Origin: JAYZQT01 sp964412235
Lineage (GTDB): Bacteria; Pseudomonadota; Alphaproteobacteria; MPNO01; UBA830
NCBI GenBank assembly: GCA_964412235.1
Contig: CAYPNT010000032.1
Location: 1 to 28,309, forward strand
Direction: 5' to 3'
DNA length: 28,309 bases
Position 1 is the stretch's first letter. Every line of letters starts with the position of its first letter. Positions 24,387-28,309 of the stretch are shown piece after piece. Under the pieces are notes generated by a model. It worked only from the letters and a program-made list of their open reading frames with translations, did not search any database and was not told where the DNA came from. A program made the position numbers and the translations under genes.

Positions 24387-25544
24387 ATGGCCACAAATAT
24401 TAAGAAACCTGCGGCGAGTGACACAAATAGAGGGACCCGGCTCGGCGCTCTTTATGACAAACTCGATGCTCAAGATTTAGCTCCCTATTGGGCTGTAGAA
24501 AATTCTCGCGAAGACCATGACGAGGATGATCAAGTCCTCAAAGCTCAAAAAGCGCGTCCCTTTATGTGGAAATACTCGGAAATCGAACCACTCCTTTTTG
24601 AGGCGGCTGAACTGATCAGTATGGATGATTCTGAGAGGCGATCGATCGTGCTGGTAAATCCTGGAATGGCCCCTGTTCGAGCGACTGTCGCCACTCTTTA
24701 CACCGCATACCGTCTAAACGATCCCCGGGAAATTATGCCGCCGCATCGACATTCAATAAATGCAGTACGCATTGGTCTAACGGGAAGCCAGAACTTTACG
24801 GGGGTCGAGGGAGAACCCATTACCTTTGGGCCGGGCGATGTCGTACTCACGCCAGCCGACGCATGGCATAACCATGGAAATCATGGCGACGACTTTGCGG
24901 TTAATGTTAGTGTACTAGACCTGCCGCTCTCGGACGTTCTGAGTGCCGCAAGCTTTGAACATAACTACAGGGAGGAAGAGAACGGGGAGATGATCGCGCG
25001 GCGCGAGCAATCAGCAAAATATACGGACGATCACTCATACAGAACATATGGATACGGCGGCCTGAGACCCCGCTTTCTCGACCATAACCGAGGGACAGGC
25101 CGGCACTCACCTATGTATGTTTATCGTTGGGATAAAACATGTGAATTACTCGAAAGTTTTCGAGATCATGATGGCAGTCCCTGGGACGCCATTCAGGTCG
25201 AGTACACAGACCCTGTGACAGGCCGGACTGCATATCCGACGATGACTTTTTTTGGTCAATTGCTGCGTCCAGGAGAGCAAACATTAGCCCAAAAACAGAA
25301 CGCGAGCCAGATTGTTTTCCCGTTTCAGGGGAGCGGCCACACCATCATCGGGGAGGAGCGTTTTGAGTGGGAACCATTTGACGCTATCGCTATTCCTGGT
25401 GGACAGTGGTTTAATCATCAAAATGCCTCCGAACACGACGATGCCATTCTTTTCGTTGCCAGCGATGAGCCCACACTAAGGTCCCTTGGTTTTTATAGAC
25501 GCCAGGGTAAAACTAAAAATGGTGAGATCGTGTTCCTCGAATAG
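24387..25544 (+). CDS. Gentisate 1,2-dioxygenase-like bicupin
   Basis: A 385-residue two-cupin protein of the gentisate / 1-hydroxy-2-naphthoate dioxygenase type. The first cupin holds the metal-binding HRH pair (H120, H122 in MPPHRHSINAVRI) and a second His pair (H161, H163 in DAWHNHGNHGDD). The C-terminal cupin (about 305-370) has GSGHTIIGEERFEWEPFD and GQWFNHQN. Members open aromatic rings bearing a hydroxyl and a carboxyl group using Fe(II) and oxygen. The first 55 residues before the fold match the family. I chose the ATG at 24387 after GAGGGTG. It follows the DUF993 cluster by 82 bp and is probably part of it, but may have its own promoter. Confidence 0.86.
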   Translation: MATNIKKPAASDTNRGTRLGALYDKLDAQDLAPYWAVENSREDHDEDDQVLKAQKARPFMWKYSEIEPLLFEAAELISMDDSERRSIVLVNPGMAPVRATVATLYTAYRLNDPREIMPPHRHSINAVRIGLTGSQNFTGVEGEPITFGPGDVVLTPADAWHNHGNHGDDFAVNVSVLDLPLSDVLSAASFEHNYREEENGEMIARREQSAKYTDDHSYRTYGYGGLRPRFLDHNRGTGRHSPMYVYRWDKTCELLESFRDHDGSPWDAIQVEYTDPVTGRTAYPTMTFFGQLLRPGEQTLAQKQNASQIVFPFQGSGHTIIGEERFEWEPFDAIAIPGGQWFNHQNASEHDDAILFVASDEPTLRSLGFYRRQGKTKNGEIVFLE

Positions 25545-25609
25545 TGTAGATATGAAGTTAGCCCGGTCTCTGAAGTTAAAATGTGGGAACGAACGTCCGT
25601 AGACACACT

Positions 25610-26665
25610 CTATTTTACGAGTAAACCCCGTCTCGCGGCAATAGATAGAACGACGTATGCGTAGATGGAATATAATATAAGAAAGGGAATAAAAATCATC
25701 CCTCTATCAATCGGTCCGTCCCCAATCAATAATAAAGCCGCTACACCTTGCATTATTGTCATCGCGAAGTGGAAACAACTTACACGAACATGGCTCCAAC
25801 CCAGCTGGTTTAATAGCTGATATAGATGACCACGGTGAGCTTCTGTGACCTTCTCTCGCCTATAAGCGCGGCGACAGAAGGTAAATATGGTATCAAAGAT
25901 AAAATTAAAGAAGAGCAACGGCACCATTAAAAAAGACGTTCGGGACATGTCGATTTCAGACGCAATAATGGCAAGCGCGGCAAAAGTAAAACCAACAAAT
26001 TGGCTTCCGACATCACCCATGAACAAGCGTGCACGAGGAAAATTAAAAACTAGAAACCCACCCGCACCGGCCGCAATCACGTAGCAAACGATATAAACGA
26101 AAAAGGACCCCTCGATATAAGTTATTACGCAAAGAAACACTGCGGCGATGACAGCTGTTCCCCCAGCGAGACCATTCAAACCATCCATAAAATTAAATAT
26201 ATTTGTGAGCCCTATTATCCAGACGATAGTGACTAAATAACCCCACCAACCCAATTCAATTCGTCCGACCAACGGGAGCGACAATCTCTCAAGAACAATC
26301 CCAAATGCGACTAAAAATAACGCAGCTATAACTTGCGCGCCGAGCTTGAATACAAAGGACCCAAAATATCCGAGATCGTCGATTAAACCGACGAGCGCAA
26401 TTATGGTGACCGCAACACCAAAACTTAGCATGTAGAGTGTTGACAGGCGGGCGTTGTCGCTAATTACCCATATGACACAAAGTCCGACCACAAAAGTCCC
26501 CACAATTGATATACCGCCGATTGATGGTGTCGGGCGAGAATGACTCGATCTGTGATTTGGCTTATCCAAAATGCCGAGCCTCAGGATCAAATACGCCAAA
26601 ACTATCGACACACCAAATAATGCGAAGGCAAATTGCAGATGGGTCGCTAAAACAGAAAATGCCAT
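25610..26665 (-). CDS. Undecaprenyl-phosphate glycosylphosphotransferase (WecA/MraY family)
   Basis: A 351-residue polytopic membrane enzyme with about ten or eleven helices. It transfers a sugar 1-phosphate, usually an N-acetylhexosamine, from a UDP-sugar to undecaprenyl phosphate and so starts synthesis of surface polysaccharide. Family residues are clear: D96-D97 in LVGLIDDLGY, NIFNFMDGLNGLAGG at 155-169, D218 in ARLFMGDVGS, and the HRGHLYQLL loop typical of WecA/WbpL rather than MraY. It is convergent with the bicupin gene and has no other polysaccharide gene next to it in this window, so it looks isolated among catabolic genes. The start has only a weak GGTGAG site. Confidence 0.92.
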   Translation of the reverse strand: MAFSVLATHLQFAFALFGVSIVLAYLILRLGILDKPNHRSSHSRPTPSIGGISIVGTFVVGLCVIWVISDNARLSTLYMLSFGVAVTIIALVGLIDDLGYFGSFVFKLGAQVIAALFLVAFGIVLERLSLPLVGRIELGWWGYLVTIVWIIGLTNIFNFMDGLNGLAGGTAVIAAVFLCVITYIEGSFFVYIVCYVIAAGAGGFLVFNFPRARLFMGDVGSQFVGFTFAALAIIASEIDMSRTSFLMVPLLFFNFIFDTIFTFCRRAYRREKVTEAHRGHLYQLLNQLGWSHVRVSCFHFAMTIMQGVAALLLIGDGPIDRGMIFIPFLILYSIYAYVVLSIAARRGLLVK

Positions 26666-26809
26666 ATAAGTAACTCACCAGAGCAAAGTATGAAGCGACC
26701 GCGATCCCATATAATTTTCTGAGCACCTGATCCGCACAGAATACATCAGGGTACCTAGAAAGCATTTGTAACACCAAAGGTTGCTTCCTTAAATCCCATA
26801 GATATCATG

Positions 26810-26822
26810 AGCTGTCGCAGCT
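26810..26822. promoter_or_regulatory. Short perfect hairpin AGCTG-TCG-CAGCT before the extradiol-type VOC gene
   Basis: A 5-bp perfect inverted repeat with a 3-nt loop ends 21 bp upstream of the ATG at 26844, just before the AAAAGGAG ribosome site. It could be an operator or a leader stem. The rest of the 178-bp divergent gap between the WecA-like gene and this gene shows nothing I can support. Confidence 0.25.
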
Positions 26823-26843
26823 ACACGGCAAAAGGAGATCCCT

Positions 26844-27701
26844 ATGATTGAACTTATCGATCTAAGATATGTCCACCTCGGGTCGGCAGACGCCAACGCT
26901 GCGTCGAAATGGGCACAAGAAATTTATGGGCTCGAGGAAGTATCAAGGCAGGACGCTCGAATATATTTACGCGGCGATGATCGCGATCATAATGTCTGTT
27001 ATTTCGATGGTGATCCGAAAGATAACACTGTTGGTTTGGAGGTAGAGGACTATACCGCCTTAGATCAAGCCGCATCTCACTTGGAAGCAAATGGTGTAAA
27101 CGTTGCGTGGGGAGATGATAAAGGCGCGGAAACAAGAAGGTGTATGAAATATCTCAGTTTTTGTGACCCAACTGGCAATAAATTTGACTTGGTTGTCAGA
27201 CCATTTGCTTCGGGTAGACGTTATTTTCCAAGCAGAGACGCAGGTGTCTACTGGTTCAACCATATTGGGCTTAAAACAACCGACGCACGACGTGACGAAA
27301 AATTTTGGTGCAGTTTATTTAATTTCCAAGCCAATGACTGGATTGGCGACGCACCATTGATGTCTTTCGACAAAGTTCATCATCGTTTTGCACTATTTCC
27401 GACCCACGAAGCCGGCGTGCAACATATAAATTTCCAGGTGCGAGAAACAGATGATTTGATGAGGTCGTCGTACTTTTTTAAAGACCGGCAGGTCAGAATC
27501 GTATTTGGTCCAGGCCGTCACGCAACGTCAGGAGCTCGTTTTCTTTACTTTGAGGGACCCGACGGCATGGTCTATGAGTATTCATGTGGTGTTCGGATCA
27601 TAGAGCCTGAAGAAACATGGCGTCCGCGCCAATTTCCCTTCACAACTGATTCTTTCTGTGTTTGGGGCTCAAAACCAGACGTGCCTGAATTTCAGGAATA
27701 G
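26844..27701 (+). CDS. Two-domain VOC protein, extradiol (catechol 2,3-dioxygenase-like) dioxygenase
   Basis: A 285-residue type I extradiol dioxygenase-like protein with two VOC domains. The C-terminal domain keeps the full 2-His-1-carboxylate iron site: H140 (WFNHIGLKT), H194 (GVQHINFQV) and E245 (MVYEYSCG). The N-terminal domain (residues 6-120, CDPTGNKFDLVVRP) has lost these ligands, as normal. So ring cleavage of a catechol-like substrate is plausible. A good AAGGAG site precedes the ATG. The class II aldolase homologue starts 6 bp after the stop, so the two form an operon. Substrate unknown. Confidence 0.88.
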   Translation: MIELIDLRYVHLGSADANAASKWAQEIYGLEEVSRQDARIYLRGDDRDHNVCYFDGDPKDNTVGLEVEDYTALDQAASHLEANGVNVAWGDDKGAETRRCMKYLSFCDPTGNKFDLVVRPFASGRRYFPSRDAGVYWFNHIGLKTTDARRDEKFWCSLFNFQANDWIGDAPLMSFDKVHHRFALFPTHEAGVQHINFQVRETDDLMRSSYFFKDRQVRIVFGPGRHATSGARFLYFEGPDGMVYEYSCGVRIIEPEETWRPRQFPFTTDSFCVWGSKPDVPEFQE

Positions 27702-27707
27702 AAAATA

Positions 27708-28309
27708 ATGACAAGTACTCAATTTGGAACGCTGGGTGAACCGCTAAACAAAACTCAAGTTCGCGTTCGAAAGGCTGCACGAGCTTTGGGCCGAAACAAT
27801 CTCGGACACGCCTACGGCCACGTCAGTGCCCGCATCGACGCCAATTCGTTTCTAGTATGTGCCCCGAAACCGATGGGACTTATTACCCCCAAAGATAAGG
27901 GGACAGTAGTGCCTGTTGAGGGTCCTCTGCCAAAAGGGGTCCTTGGAGAAGTTCGTTGTCACCAACAAATCTACCTGCGGCGATCTGACATCAATGGAAT
28001 AGCCCGCACCTTTTTGCGGGACGTCATGACTCTGTCGACTTTCAAACGCACGCCTAAACCACGGATAGGATTTGGAAGCTACTTTGCCCCTTCACCACCA
28101 TTGTGGGATGACCCTCTACTGCTTCGGGACGATAGGATGGCGGCAAAATTGGCCGAAACGCTTGATAGCGCTCGGGCAATCGTAATGCGAGGCAATGGTT
28201 GTATACTGACCGGCGGTACTGTTGAAGAAGCAATAGTAATGGCGTTCTATTTGGAAGAAGCTGCCAAGACGGAGTTAGCCGTAATGGCGACCGGTAAAGA
28301 AGAAAGCTC
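27708..28309 (+). CDS. Class II aldolase/adducin family protein lacking zinc histidines, 3' end cut by window
   Basis: I translated 200 codons from the ATG at 27708; the frame stays open to the window edge. The fold is recognisable: GHVSAR at 37-42, the catalytic-type E81 in GEVRCHQQIYLRR, and the block VMRGNGCILTGGTVEEAIVMAFYLEEAA at 159-186. The zinc-binding histidines of true class II aldolases are replaced: A-R-T (99-101) stands where H-x-H is expected, and N163 stands where the third histidine precedes glycine. The stretch GFGSYFAPSPPLWDD resembles a subfamily I have seen annotated only as class II aldolase/adducin family. It may be a decarboxylase-like or non-zinc variant acting on the product of the upstream dioxygenase. 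Confidence 0.82.
   Translation, partial: MTSTQFGTLGEPLNKTQVRVRKAARALGRNNLGHAYGHVSARIDANSFLVCAPKPMGLITPKDKGTVVPVEGPLPKGVLGEVRCHQQIYLRRSDINGIARTFLRDVMTLSTFKRTPKPRIGFGSYFAPSPPLWDDPLLLRDDRMAAKLAETLDSARAIVMRGNGCILTGGTVEEAIVMAFYLEEAAKTELAVMATGKEES

Noticed and set aside
1..28309. Mobile element, prophage, toxin-antitoxin or defence system
   Set aside because: I saw no transposase, integrase, phage structural gene, paired small toxin-like gene or array of repeats on either strand.

Overview
The window looks like a chromosomal segment of an alphaproteobacterium, probably free-living and possibly marine. Three things in the sequence support this: a GAAC-N7-GAAC direct-repeat LexA box in front of a complete imuA-imuB-dnaE2 mutagenesis cassette; a small heat-shock gene with an RpoH-type promoter and a ROSE-like RNA thermometer leader; and a NavAb-like voltage-gated sodium channel. 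I see no rRNA, tRNA, CRISPR array, insertion sequence or phage gene. Gene density is high and no gap without a gene exceeds 300 bases. I cannot name the genus.

Layout. (1) Positions 1-643, minus: the front part of a voltage-gated sodium channel, cut by the window edge. (2) 814-6439, plus: imuA, imuB and dnaE2, the SOS translesion mutasome. (3) 6464-10413: a VOC protein, an isochorismatase-like hydrolase, two paralogous TSUP (TauE/SafE) permeases and an ornithine cyclodeaminase-like protein; these look like parts for small amino- or organic-acid metabolism. (4) 10580-15293, minus: a four-gene ABC export module (ATPase, permease, GldG-like protein, DUF4340 protein) with a terminator behind it. 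(5) 15513-15971, minus: hsp20. (6) 16112-18662, minus: LhgO-like FAD oxidoreductase, DUF924 protein and a DehI-family protein in one tight operon. (7) 18761-19789, minus: a MetE C-terminal-domain-only methyltransferase, divergent from (8) 20023-25544, plus: Gfo/Idh/MocA dehydrogenase, DUF993 DapA-like aldolase, TIM-barrel isomerase, LVIVD beta-propeller and gentisate-dioxygenase-like bicupin. (9) 25610-26665, minus: a WecA/MraY-type phosphoglycosyltransferase. (10) 26844 to the end, plus: an extradiol-dioxygenase-like VOC protein and a class II aldolase homologue lacking the usual zinc histidines.

The most original part is 18761-25544. A dehydrogenase, an isomerase and an aldolase-like enzyme are translationally linked in one transcription direction, followed by a His-rich beta-propeller and a ring-cleaving-type cupin dioxygenase. 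Opposite them stands a zinc methyltransferase of the MetE type. A perfect 8-bp inverted repeat lies in the shared intergenic region, and a second inverted repeat with the same ACAAT/ATTGT core stands before the dioxygenase. This looks like an inducible catabolic route for a cyclic or polyol substrate, perhaps a methylated one, which I cannot assign to a known pathway. The neighbouring dioxygenase-aldolase pair at 26844-28309 may be a related ring-cleavage unit.
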